Assembly (NCBI GenBank): GCA_016721825.1
Contig: JADKHI010000005.1
Coordinates: 1 to 64,000 of the forward strand
Source: Flavobacteriales bacterium
Lineage (GTDB): Bacteria > Bacteroidota > Bacteroidia > Flavobacteriales_F > PHOS-HE28
Direction of reading: 5' to 3'
DNA length: 64,000 bases
The notes beneath the pieces were generated by a model. That model was not told where the DNA came from, ran no database searches, and worked only from the letters and a program-made list of their open reading frames with translations. Positions 7,566 to 15,224 of the stretch are shown piece after piece. Position numbers and translations under genes: made by a program. How positions within the stretch are numbered: position 1 is the stretch's first letter; every line of letters begins with the position of its first letter.

Positions 7566-8504
7566 ATGCGCGTCCTGGCCGGTCTGTTCTTGTTGATGGC
7601 GCTGCCGCTTTCCGCACAGGAGCCACAGGCGCACTTGGCAGGGAAACGCGTGGTGATCACCATCGACGACCTGCCCTGCGCCAACTGCGCCGAAGGCTCA
7701 TGGGAGCAAGTGACCGAAGACCTGCTGCACACCTTGAAGCAACACCGCGTGCCGGCCATCGGTTTCGTGAACGAGAACAAGCTCTTTCGCGATGGCGAGC
7801 TGGACAGTGCGGGGTACCGACTGTTGGAACGCTGGCTGCAGGCGGGCATGGACCTGGGCAACCACACCTTTGCGCATCGCGGAGCCACGGGCACCTCGGT
7901 GGCCGAATACGAAGCGGACGTTTTGAAAGGCGAGCACCTGCTCCGTCCCTTGATGGAACGGAACGGCCGTTCGTTGCGGTACTTCCGACATCCCTTCCTG
8001 CAAGCGGGTGCCGTTCCGCAGCGGCGCGATTCGCTCAATGCCATGCTTAGGGAACACGGCTACACCATCGCGCCGGTCACCTTCGACAACGATGAGTACA
8101 TCCACGCCCTCTGCTACGAGCACGCCAAGCGCGCCAAGGACGACACCCTGATGCACGCTCTGGCGGACGATTACCTGGCGTACATGGCACAAGCCGCGCT
8201 TTTCCACGAGGCGCAGGCGCAGGCATTCCTCGGGCGCGACATCCCGCACATCCTGTTGATCCATGCCAATGCGCTCAACGCTGTGGAACTGGATGCGTTA
8301 CTCACCTGGTTCGAACTGGAGGGCTACCATTTCATAGGTCTGGAAGAGGCCTTGATGGATCCCTGCTATCAACTTCCTGAGGCCACAACACCTTACGGCT
8401 TCTCGTGGATCAGGCGGTGGCAGATGGCAGCGGGGATCAAGGCTCCTTGGCCACCGGAGATCCAACCCGAGGTGCAAAAGCGCTACGACGCGCTCCGCAA
8501 GTAA
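7566..8504 (+). CDS. Secreted polysaccharide deacetylase (NodB domain)
   Basis: 312 residues from the ATG at 7566, chosen over the ATG at 7536 because it starts the signal peptide MRVLAGLFLLMALPLSAQ and is preceded 4 nt upstream by a TACTTTG box. Motif 1 is 'ITIDDLPC' (catalytic/metal Asp pair), motif 2 is 'NHTFAHRG' (metal-binding H-x-x-x-H), motif 3 is 'RHPF', and the late motif is 'ILLIHAN'. The family (carbohydrate esterase 4) removes N-acetyl groups from peptidoglycan, chitin-like or exopolysaccharide chains using a divalent metal. This single gene is far from the polysaccharide operon, so cell-wall or extracellular glycan is as likely a substrate as exopolysaccharide. Confidence 0.88.
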   Translation: MRVLAGLFLLMALPLSAQEPQAHLAGKRVVITIDDLPCANCAEGSWEQVTEDLLHTLKQHRVPAIGFVNENKLFRDGELDSAGYRLLERWLQAGMDLGNHTFAHRGATGTSVAEYEADVLKGEHLLRPLMERNGRSLRYFRHPFLQAGAVPQRRDSLNAMLREHGYTIAPVTFDNDEYIHALCYEHAKRAKDDTLMHALADDYLAYMAQAALFHEAQAQAFLGRDIPHILLIHANALNAVELDALLTWFELEGYHFIGLEEALMDPCYQLPEATTPYGFSWIRRWQMAAGIKAPWPPEIQPEVQKRYDALRK

Positions 8505-8534
8505 GGGCTCGCCTTCTTGAACGTCGACGACCTA

Positions 8535-8957
8535 CTACTTCACCCGCTGCTTCGCCATCGCCTTCACGCCCTTCTCGATCAGCTGCTCCAGCACCTTCAG
8601 GTCCACATCACTGAGCCGCTTGATGTACAGGCAGCTCTTGCCAGTGGTGTGCTTGCCCAACTTCTTCATCAGTGCCGCCTCCTTCTCGAAGCCCATCATG
8701 ATGTAGATCGTCAGGTTGGCCTTGCGCGGGCTGAAACCGGTGATCATCCATTCACCCGAACGGCCACTGGCCCCTTCGTAGGCATAGCGCCCGTAGCCCA
8801 CGATGCTCGCACCCCACATCTTCGGTTCTTCGCCCGTGGCCTTCTTCATCAGGGCCATCACGGTACGGCAATCGGCCGCCACGTCCGCAGGTTGCTGGTC
8901 GATGAAGGCGTCCACGCTGGCCTCGTTCACCTTGGTCTTCAGTTCGACTTTCGCCAT
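8535..8957 (-). CDS. DUF1801 domain protein
   Basis: A 140-residue cytoplasmic DUF1801 protein. It begins MAKVELKTKVNEASV and has 'CRTVMALMKKATGE', 'MWGASIVGYGRYAY', 'GEWMITGFSPRKANLTIYIM' and 'GKSCLYIKRLSDVDL', the classic pattern of the YdhG-like family. Function of the family is unknown. It is convergent with the deacetylase gene (30 nt between stops) and lies downstream of a GNAT gene on the same strand. Two related proteins lie just beyond on the opposite strand. Confidence 0.87.
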   Translation of the reverse strand: MAKVELKTKVNEASVDAFIDQQPADVAADCRTVMALMKKATGEEPKMWGASIVGYGRYAYEGASGRSGEWMITGFSPRKANLTIYIMMGFEKEAALMKKLGKHTTGKSCLYIKRLSDVDLKVLEQLIEKGVKAMAKQRVK

Positions 8958-8996
8958 GGCCTTATGTTGGATGTCAAAGATGGTCGGTGTTGAGGG

Positions 8997-9545
8997 TCAA
9001 TGCGCCAGCCGCCCGAAGTACAGCGAGTCCTGGAAAACGCCGTTCCAGAGGATGTCCTCCTTGATGTGCCCTTCCTGAACGAAGCCGTTCTTCGCCAAGG
9101 CCCGGATGGAGGCGGCGTTCTGTGGCCTGGTGATCGCCTCGACCCGATGGAAGCCCAATGTGTTGAAGCCGAAATCCACTGTCGCACCAATGGCTTCGCT
9201 GATGTAGCCTTTGCCCCATTGATCACGCGCGAGCATGTAGCCCAGTTCCCCGTAGTAGTGCTCCTTCACCAAGCGCCAGAAGCCGATAAGGCCGATGAAC
9301 GCATCATCGCCTTTGATGGTGATGGCCCATTGCACGGCATCGCCCGTAGCTACGTTGGTGGTGATCCGCTCAATGAGAGCGTGAGCATCCTCCATGGACC
9401 GGGCGAATGGCCTGTTCACGTGTTGCATAACCAGCGGGTCGGACCGCATGGCGAACACCCGCTCCGCATCCGACGTTCGCAGTTCGCGCAGCACCAGCCG
9501 CTCGGTGACAAGCACTGGAAAGGTGGAAAGATCGATGGTGAGCAC
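8997..9545 (-). CDS. GNAT family N-acetyltransferase (RimJ/RimL type)
   Basis: 182 residues from a GTG start at 9545. The opening 'LTIDLSTFPVLVTERLVLRE' is the standard start of RimJ/RimL-like acetyltransferases in this phylum, so the longer upstream ATG at 9590, which would overlap the divergent gene, is less likely. The acetyl-CoA binding region is 'YMLARDQWGKGYISEAI' (a Q/R-x-x-G-x-G/A type loop), followed by 'LGFHRVEAITRPQNAASIR' and 'KNGFVQEG'. The family acetylates protein N-termini or small amines; the substrate here cannot be told. Confidence 0.88.
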   Translation of the reverse strand: MLTIDLSTFPVLVTERLVLRELRTSDAERVFAMRSDPLVMQHVNRPFARSMEDAHALIERITTNVATGDAVQWAITIKGDDAFIGLIGFWRLVKEHYYGELGYMLARDQWGKGYISEAIGATVDFGFNTLGFHRVEAITRPQNAASIRALAKNGFVQEGHIKEDILWNGVFQDSLYFGRLAH

Positions 9546-9588
9546 AGGGATCGTTGTTCTATTCGTTGGCTGTGTTGAACTTCGGCCC

Positions 9589-10077
9589 ATGGCCAAGACC
9601 ACCACGACATCCAGCACCCCGAAGGAAGCAGCCAGGAAGGTCATTCCCAAGGCGACCCGACCCAAAGGTCCAGCAAAGGTCAAGCTTCTTTCCGGCGGTA
9701 ACCCTCAGATCGCGAAAGGGTATGGCGAGGCCCCTGTGCAAGCCTATCTGCAGGCGATACCGGATTGGAAGCGCGAGGTGGCCGTGCGCTTGGATGCGTT
9801 GATCACCTGCGCATTCCCGAAGGTGCAGAAAGCCGTGAAATGGAACACGCCGATGTACGGCACTGACGAAAAGTCCTTCTTCATGGGCTTCCACATGATC
9901 ACGAAATACGTGAAGGTGGCCTTCTTCCATGGCGCCCTGTTGAAGCCGATGCCTCCGGATGCGAGCACCCAGAAGAAAGTGCGCTACCTGCACATCCACG
10001 AGCACGACAAGCTCAATGAGAAGCAGTTCATTGCGTGGGTGAAGCAGGCGGCGATGATGCCGGGAGAGAAGATGTAG
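9589..10077 (+). CDS. DUF1801 domain protein with basic N-terminal tail
   Basis: 162 residues. The ATG at 9589 is preferred over 9394, which would overlap the GNAT gene extensively. A Lys/Pro/Thr-rich tail (residues 1-32) precedes the DUF1801 fold: 'VQAYLQAIPDWKREVAVRL', 'VKWNTPMYG', 'KYVKVAFFHGALLKP', 'QFIAWVKQAAMMPG'. The tail resembles that of the DUF1801 gene at 1789. It is 45 nt upstream of a YdeI-type gene with a related fold, so the two may be co-expressed. Function unknown. Confidence 0.86.
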   Translation: MAKTTTTSSTPKEAARKVIPKATRPKGPAKVKLLSGGNPQIAKGYGEAPVQAYLQAIPDWKREVAVRLDALITCAFPKVQKAVKWNTPMYGTDEKSFFMGFHMITKYVKVAFFHGALLKPMPPDASTQKKVRYLHIHEHDKLNEKQFIAWVKQAAMMPGEKM

Positions 10078-10122
10078 CCGACATTGCTCCATAGCGTACA
10101 ACGGACCCACACCGCACTGCCC

Positions 10123-10713
10123 ATGATGAACACCCCCAACCCCAAAGTCGACTGGTTCTTCGAGAAGGATACGCCCTGGCAGGAGGCCTACGCCAAGCTG
10201 CGGACGATCGCGCTGGACAGCGGCCTCACCGAAGAACTGAAATGGGGACACCCTTGCTACACCTTGAAAGGGAAGAACGTCTTCCTGATGCATGGTTTCA
10301 ACGAATACTGCGCGCTGCTCTTCCACAAAGGGGCCTTGCTGAAGGACGATCACAAGATCCTCGTTCAACAGACGGCCAACGTGCAGAGCGCTCGGCAGAT
10401 CCGCTTCACCAGCGCCAGGGAGATCACGAAGCTGGCGCCGGTGTTACGCTCGTACATCCAGCAGGCTATCGCTGTGGAGCAAGCGGGTACGAAGGTGCCT
10501 TTGAAGCAGACGGCCGAGTTCGATATGCCCAAGGAATTCGGTGCGAAGTTGAAGGCGGTGCCCGCATTGAAGAAAGCGTTCCACGCGCTAACACCTGGCA
10601 GGCAACGGGGCTACCTGCTGCATTTCGCTTCAGCCAAGCAAGTGACGACACGGGAGGCCCGGATCGAGAAGAATGTAGAACGGATCCTTGCGGGAAAGGG
10701 TCTGGATGACTAG
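10123..10713 (+). CDS. YdeI/OmpD-associated family protein (DUF1801 fold)
   Basis: 196 residues from the ATG at 10123 (an adjacent ATG at 10126 is equally possible; the frame also offers an earlier start at 10084). The N-terminal DUF1801-like domain has 'EELKWGHPCYTLKGKNVFLM', 'EYCALLFHKGALLKD' and 'SARQIRFTS'. The C-terminal OmdA-like segment has 'LKAVPALKKAFHALTPGRQR' and 'SAKQVTTREARIEKNVERIL'. YdeI-type proteins are widespread soluble proteins; an antimicrobial-peptide-resistance role has been proposed for some relatives, which I do not transfer here. The stop overlaps the region where the VOC gene begins. Confidence 0.88.
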   Translation: MMNTPNPKVDWFFEKDTPWQEAYAKLRTIALDSGLTEELKWGHPCYTLKGKNVFLMHGFNEYCALLFHKGALLKDDHKILVQQTANVQSARQIRFTSAREITKLAPVLRSYIQQAIAVEQAGTKVPLKQTAEFDMPKEFGAKLKAVPALKKAFHALTPGRQRGYLLHFASAKQVTTREARIEKNVERILAGKGLDD

Positions 10714-10729
10714 ACCGATCTTCATCCCC

Positions 10730-11080
10730 ATGTTCACGGCCCTCTGCCCCAAGCTGCCCATGCGCGACAAGCTCCGTACGCGCGCTTACTACGTTGACCA
10801 GTTGGGCTTCAGGATAGCCGGTGACCACGGGAACTACTTGATCATGGAGCGCGATGGCCTTCAGATCCATTTCTTCGAGTACAAGGACCTCGATCCGAAA
10901 GCGAACTACGGCCAGGTCTACATCCGTACGAACGCCATTGACAGCCTGTATCGATCGCTATTGGACAACGGGGTGCGCATCCACCCTAACGGAGGTCTAC
11001 AGACAAAGCCTTGGGGACAAAAGGAATTCGCGCTACTGGACCCCGACCACAACCTGCTGACCTTCGGGCAGGCCGTGTGA
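10730..11080 (+). CDS. VOC family (glyoxalase/bleomycin-resistance fold) protein
   Basis: 116 residues from the ATG at 10730. An in-frame ATG at 10706 overlaps the previous stop and would add 8 residues. The sequence 'LCPKLPMRDKLRTRAYYVDQ' followed by 'LGFRIAGDHGNYLIMERDGL' and 'LLDPDHNLLTFGQ' is typical of a single-domain VOC protein. Metal-ligand-like positions are visible (the His of 'QIHFFEY', the late Asp/His of 'DPDHN'). Substrates in this family are diverse (glyoxalase, antibiotic resistance, epimerase), and nothing here decides among them. It probably shares a transcript with the YdeI gene. Confidence 0.85.
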   Translation: MFTALCPKLPMRDKLRTRAYYVDQLGFRIAGDHGNYLIMERDGLQIHFFEYKDLDPKANYGQVYIRTNAIDSLYRSLLDNGVRIHPNGGLQTKPWGQKEFALLDPDHNLLTFGQAV

Positions 11081-11105
11081 TCGGGCAGGTTCCGCCCGCA
11101 TCGAA

Positions 11106-11996
11106 CTACTCCAGAACGGCGATCCTGCTCACATCCGCTTTCCCGTTCTTGAGGAATTCGTAGGTCAACCGATCGGCCTTGCAATCGACGAATTGGATGT
11201 GTTTCAAGCGTTGGCTCTTGAAGAAGGTGTTCAGCAGCGTCGCGTTCCTGAACGTCACCCGGGAGAACCCGCAGTCCTCGAAAGAGCAATCCTCCAAGAC
11301 CCCCTCGAACTCGACGTCTGTGAGGTCCGTGCCATGGAACACGGTCCGCTCCAAGATGGAATTCGTGAAGGTGCATTTGTTGAAGCTGCTGGACCTCACC
11401 ACTACCCCGGTGAGAACCGCGCCAGAGAGGTCACATCCCTTCAGGACACTATCGGAGATCTCGGCCCCCTTCAATGAACCATCGTTGAAGCGAGAGTTCA
11501 CTACGTGGGAGGATCGGATGCGGCTGCCACTCATGTTCGTTCCCCTGAAGTCGCAGCCGTCCACGTGGTTACTTTCCAGGAGCACCCCGGAAAGGTCCGA
11601 CCCAATGAACTTGCAGTTGCGGATCACGGACCCGGTGAACTTGTCGTGCAGGTCCCTCAGACCCGAGAAGTCCGCATCCACCCAGCTGAAACGGGACATA
11701 TCCCTGCTGAGTTTGCCCTTCGTTCCCGGTGCGGGTAGCCCGGCCACCTGATGCACCGTGGGTTCCTGCGCGACCGGTGCGGGCGTGGCTGATGCCCGAT
11801 CGGAGAAGTAGTTGAGGTCGACACCGAGCACCGCGGCGAGCTTGCCTACGGTGATGATATCCGGGATGGACTCTCCCCGCTCCCACTTGCCAACAGCTTG
11901 TGGACTGATGAACAGGTGCTGCGCCAATTGTGCCTGGGACATGCTCTTCTGCTTGCGTGCCGCGGCTATCCTGTTGCCTGTGAAATTGGTTTCCAT
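11106..11996 (-). CDS. XRE helix-turn-helix / pentapeptide-repeat fusion protein
   Basis: 296 residues from the ATG at 11996, chosen because it starts immediately before the HTH. Residues 1-65 are an XRE-family HTH ('RIAAARKQKSMSQAQLAQHL', 'ISPQAVGKWERGESIPD', 'KLAAVLGVDLNYF'). After a linker of about 40 residues, roughly residues 115-275 form a right-handed beta-helix of pentapeptide repeats ('SGVLLESNHVDGCDFRGTNM', 'ADFSGL', 'KGCDLSGAVL'). The HTH half should bind DNA; pentapeptide helices elsewhere mimic DNA or mediate protein contacts. The combination suggests a regulator with a scaffold or DNA-mimic sensor domain. It is convergent with the VOC gene. No target operator could be identified. 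Confidence 0.85.
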   Translation of the reverse strand: METNFTGNRIAAARKQKSMSQAQLAQHLFISPQAVGKWERGESIPDIITVGKLAAVLGVDLNYFSDRASATPAPVAQEPTVHQVAGLPAPGTKGKLSRDMSRFSWVDADFSGLRDLHDKFTGSVIRNCKFIGSDLSGVLLESNHVDGCDFRGTNMSGSRIRSSHVVNSRFNDGSLKGAEISDSVLKGCDLSGAVLTGVVVRSSSFNKCTFTNSILERTVFHGTDLTDVEFEGVLEDCSFEDCGFSRVTFRNATLLNTFFKSQRLKHIQFVDCKADRLTYEFLKNGKADVSRIAVLE

Positions 11997-12252
11997 GTGC
12001 TTTCGTCCGCTTGTTAATGGACGCGGCAAAAATGGATGCGGCCGGGCCCTATACCTACGGCAATACGGTTCTTCACAGTTGTATCACGCTACTCTTGGAT
12101 GTTCCTTGGCAACCCATGGTTGTTTCCAGCAAATGACCGTCGGGCTGCCCGGCAGAAAGGTGCATGATATAGCTCCGACCGGTCCGAAAGCGCTAACAGG
12201 AGAGATGCGTGAAGGGGGGCTTGAACAGGTGCGTATGCTGCCGGAGAAAGGA

Positions 12253-12426
12253 TCACTTGCCATGCTGGGGCGTTGCCTTCATTTCAGTAATGAAGTAGCC
12301 CAATGATCCGGCAAGGAACAAGATGTTCACCCACCGTGCGAAGGGTGGCGCCCCTTCGGGCCAGAGCTGTCCGAGCAGAACGATGATGTTGAACGCGATC
12401 AGAAGGGTGAGGGTCGTTCGTTTCAT
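12253..12426 (-). CDS. Small two-helix membrane protein, hypothetical
   Basis: A 57-residue ORF beginning MKRTTLTLLIAFNIIVLLGQ. The basic start and first hydrophobic helix (residues 4-20) are followed by 'LWPEGAPPFARW', a second helix 'VNILFLAGSLGYFI', and a polar tail ending QHGK. The pattern of K/R at the cytoplasmic ends, and the absence of a competing frame, make it plausible as a real gene. Nothing is known of its function. The neighbouring intergenic spaces (12030-12252 and 12427-12707) contain nothing else I can recognise. Confidence 0.55.
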   Translation of the reverse strand: MKRTTLTLLIAFNIIVLLGQLWPEGAPPFARWVNILFLAGSLGYFITEMKATPQHGK

Positions 12427-12707
12427 TGGAAGAGCGGTGTTGGAACAAGTATAGGACCTTGTTCTGGCTGGTCTTGTCGGACTGAAGCGGGCTTCGTGGG
12501 CACCACGCGTCCTTGTTGGAGAGCGGCGATCGAGTGAGCCTCAAGGACCTCTGTTGGCCTTGCCATATTGACATCACCAAGAACCCATGCCCATCACCGT
12601 ACCAACCGGGTCACAAAGGCCTTTGATGCGGTGGCGAGGAACCTAGCGGGACTGCAACGTGCTCGAAGAAGAGCTCAAGCTGTGCGGCGCACTCCTACTT
12701 TCGGCGC

Positions 12708-13517
12708 ATGGTGCGACCCTCCATTCCCGAACACATCAGCACGGCCATCGTCACCGCCCTGCAGACCGCGGAGCAACAACACGATGTGCGCGTCCTCCTG
12801 GCCGTTGAGAGCGGTAGCCGGGCCTGGGGCTTCGCCAGTCCGGACAGCGATTGGGATGTGCGTTTCATCTATGTGCATCGACCGGAGTGGTACTTGAGCA
12901 TCGATGCCCATCGCGATGTGATCGAGGAGATGCTGCCCTTGGACATCGACCTGGCCGGATGGGAATTGCGGAAGGCCTTGCGGCTGTTCCGGAAAAGCAA
13001 TCCTCCGCTGTTGGAGTGGTTGCGCAGTCCGCTCCTGTACACGGAACAGTTCAGCACGGCCACACGCCTGCGCGACCTCTCCACCGGCTTCTTCAGCCCG
13101 ATCTCCGTCAGTTACCATTACCTGAGCATGGCCAAGCGGAATCATGCGCACTACTTGACCGGTGCGGAGGTGCGACTGAAGAAGTACCTCTACGTTCTCC
13201 GCCCACTTCTTGCCTGCGACTGGATCGCGACCACGGGCACCATGGCGCCGATGGAGTTCGGGCTCTTGCTGGACCGACTGCTGCCAAACGGTACCGTACG
13301 CGATGCCGTTGACCGCCTGCTGGTGGCCAAGATGAACGGCGGCGAACTGGGCACCGGACCGCGGGACAGCGTGCTGCACGACTGGATCGAGGAGCGCTTG
13401 GCGCACTACGCCGCGAACCCTCCAGCACAGAAGCCGGCGACCACAAGTGATACGGCAAGGCTGGATGAACTGCTGCGCCAGACCCTTAAGGAGGTGTGGG
13501 AGCGTCCGAGCGCATAG
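12708..13517 (+). CDS. RlaP-type predicted nucleotidyltransferase
   Basis: 269 residues. The N-terminal polymerase-beta-like nucleotidyltransferase core contains 'GSRAWGFASPDSDWDVRF', i.e. the GS motif (Gly-Ser) followed by the D-x-D catalytic pair for two metals. Then come 'DIDLAGWELRKALRL' (a further Asp) and 'PPLLEWLRSPLLY', typical of the COG3541/RlaP family, some members of which are linked with RNA repair ligases. No ligase gene is adjacent, so the RNA-repair link is only a family association. The C-terminal half is helical. A TACTTTC box lies 5 nt before the ATG. Confidence 0.86.
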   Translation: MVRPSIPEHISTAIVTALQTAEQQHDVRVLLAVESGSRAWGFASPDSDWDVRFIYVHRPEWYLSIDAHRDVIEEMLPLDIDLAGWELRKALRLFRKSNPPLLEWLRSPLLYTEQFSTATRLRDLSTGFFSPISVSYHYLSMAKRNHAHYLTGAEVRLKKYLYVLRPLLACDWIATTGTMAPMEFGLLLDRLLPNGTVRDAVDRLLVAKMNGGELGTGPRDSVLHDWIEERLAHYAANPPAQKPATTSDTARLDELLRQTLKEVWERPSA

Positions 13518-13702
13518 ATCGGAATGACCAAGTGTCGCATGGAGCCAGGCTTGCGCTCTTAGGCAACGGGGGTGTGGGAACTCTTGCGGGAAAGAGCATC
13601 GCTCCTCCTTAGTGACCGTTGACCATGGCTGACCTCAGCACGGTCAAGCATCAGATGGGCATCGCGTTGAGTCCTTTGCCGCACATCCTTATATGCGATC
13701 AG

Positions 13703-14182
13703 CTACTGCTGCTCTTCCTTCTTCTTCTCCCAATGCTCCTGCAACGACTTGTTGCACGCGTTCATCAGTGACATGCCTTCGCGGGCCAGGTCCTGGTAAT
13801 CGTTCTCGCCTCGACGATAGAAGCGGGCCATGTCCTTGAAATGGATCATGGCAGCCTCCACTCCCTTGTCCTCCACCAGCGGCAGCACGCCCCAATAGCA
13901 GGTGCGGAAGTTCTCCAGGCAACTGTCGAAGGCCAGGGTGTCCTCGGCGCTGATCCACAGCTGCTCGTCGTGCGGTACGATCAGCAGGTCACCAACGGCC
14001 TTGCCGACCTGTTCGAAAGCCTGCAGCTTCTTGTTGTACATGCTGCGCTTGAACTCCATAGTGCTTTCGTGGCTCATCTGGCTGGTGAACTGCCAGGCGC
14101 CCACGGAGATGCCCAGCACGGTAAGCACGGGGGTGACCACCTTGGACAGGTCGGTGCTCTTCTTCGGGGTTCGCTCTTCCAT
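13703..14182 (-). CDS. Membrane-anchored hypothetical protein
   Basis: 159 residues from the ATG at 14182 (MEERTPKKSTDLS...). One transmembrane helix at about residues 16-34 ('VVTPVLTVLGISVGAWQF') is followed by a long helical soluble part, with 'YNKKLQAFEQVGKAVGDLLI' and 'DSCLENFRTCYWGVL', and a Lys/Glu-rich C-terminus. This is a common build of small Bacteroidota proteins of unknown role. Its ATG overlaps the stop of the upstream gene by one base (TGATG), so the two are translationally coupled. Confidence 0.72.
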   Translation of the reverse strand: MEERTPKKSTDLSKVVTPVLTVLGISVGAWQFTSQMSHESTMEFKRSMYNKKLQAFEQVGKAVGDLLIVPHDEQLWISAEDTLAFDSCLENFRTCYWGVLPLVEDKGVEAAMIHFKDMARFYRRGENDYQDLAREGMSLMNACNKSLQEHWEKKKEEQQ

Positions 14183-14613
14183 CAGCGCGTAAGGTAGATG
14201 GTGGTGGTGGCGTCGGTCTTCCCATCGGGCATGCTGGCCAAGCGAAGGCAGTTGACGTTGCCCTTGCACACGGGTGCAGCCGGGGGCAGGCTCTTCAATT
14301 CATAGGAAGCGCCGCCGAACGCAACGCCGGACTTCCCGTTGGTGGACCAATTGGTGACCGGCAGGGTACGCGAGGTCCAACTACCGCCTGCACACTGTTG
14401 CACCACCACCTGGGCGGGCGAACGCTGGAAGGTGTAGTAGGCTTCCCCGACCGCACAGGCTCCGGTGGCTGGGGACTCGGTACCGATCACGGACCACTTG
14501 AGGCTGGTGGTACCCGCAAGTTCGCCGAGCGGGTCCTTCCCCGGAGTGCTCTGTGCGGATAGGTTGAAGGAGAAGGAAAAGATGGTGATGGCGAGTGCGA
14601 GTGTGCGTGTCAT
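14182..14613 (-). CDS. Secreted hypothetical protein
   Basis: 143 residues from the ATG at 14613, which gives the signal peptide MTRTLALAITIFSFSFNLSA. The mature part has four cysteines and beta-rich sequence ('EAYYTFQRSPAQVVVQQCAG', 'SGVAFGGASYELKSL'). No domain was recognised. It ends in a TGATG overlap with the downstream membrane protein gene, so the two probably act together in the envelope. An in-frame ATG at 14643 lacks any supporting feature. Confidence 0.68.
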   Translation of the reverse strand: MTRTLALAITIFSFSFNLSAQSTPGKDPLGELAGTTSLKWSVIGTESPATGACAVGEAYYTFQRSPAQVVVQQCAGGSWTSRTLPVTNWSTNGKSGVAFGGASYELKSLPPAAPVCKGNVNCLRLASMPDGKTDATTTIYLTR

Positions 14614-14770
14614 GGATGGGTCTTTGAAGCAGGTAAGGAGCATGCTGCCATGCCCCGAAGTTCGGCATAAGCGATCCGATCGGGCAGATCAAGATGTGGT
14701 CCAAACCTTCCGCAGGCAACGACACAGAGGCGACACTGGACGGATGCCTCGTGATACTCCAGCAAAAGCC

Positions 14771-15109
14771 TCAGGCCTTCTTGACGAACTCGCTCTTCAG
14801 GGCCATGGCTCCGAAGCCATCGACCTTGCAATCGATGTTGTGGTCACCGTCAACAAGTCGGATGCCGCGGACCTTGGTACCGGCCTTGATGGACTTGGGG
14901 GCGCCCTTCACCGGCAGATCCTTGATCACCACCACATCATCGCCGTCCTTCAACACATTGCCGTTGGAGTCCTTCACCACCGTGGGAGCGTTCTCCGCAT
15001 CCACCTCTTCCTGGTTCCACTCGTGACCACACTCGGGGCACATCCACGAGGTGCCGGTGGGATAGGCGAAGGTGGAGGCGCAGTTGGGGCACTTGGGGGA
15101 ATCGCTCAT
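14771..15109 (-). CDS. yjdM: YjdM (PhnA) family zinc-ribbon protein
   Basis: 112 residues. The N-terminal zinc ribbon 'PKCPNCASTFAYPTGTSWMC' followed by 'PECGHEW' gives two C-x2-C pairs. The C-terminal SH3-like barrel contains 'DGDDVVVIKDLPVKG', 'IKAGTKVRGIRLVDGDHNID' and 'CKVDGFG'. This matches the YjdM/PhnA family in length and order. The E. coli member sits near the phosphonate operon but is not shown to act on phosphonates. It stands alone here, with no phosphonate genes nearby. Confidence 0.93.
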   Translation of the reverse strand: MSDSPKCPNCASTFAYPTGTSWMCPECGHEWNQEEVDAENAPTVVKDSNGNVLKDGDDVVVIKDLPVKGAPKSIKAGTKVRGIRLVDGDHNIDCKVDGFGAMALKSEFVKKA

Positions 15110-15224
15110 CGCACGGGAACAATAGGGCCGTCCATCGGTGGACAGGCGGCGAATGTATCCAATCGGTCCGGCAGGGATCCATGACCAGTATCAGTGCCTA
15201 TGCGGACCGAGGTGACGAAGGGCG

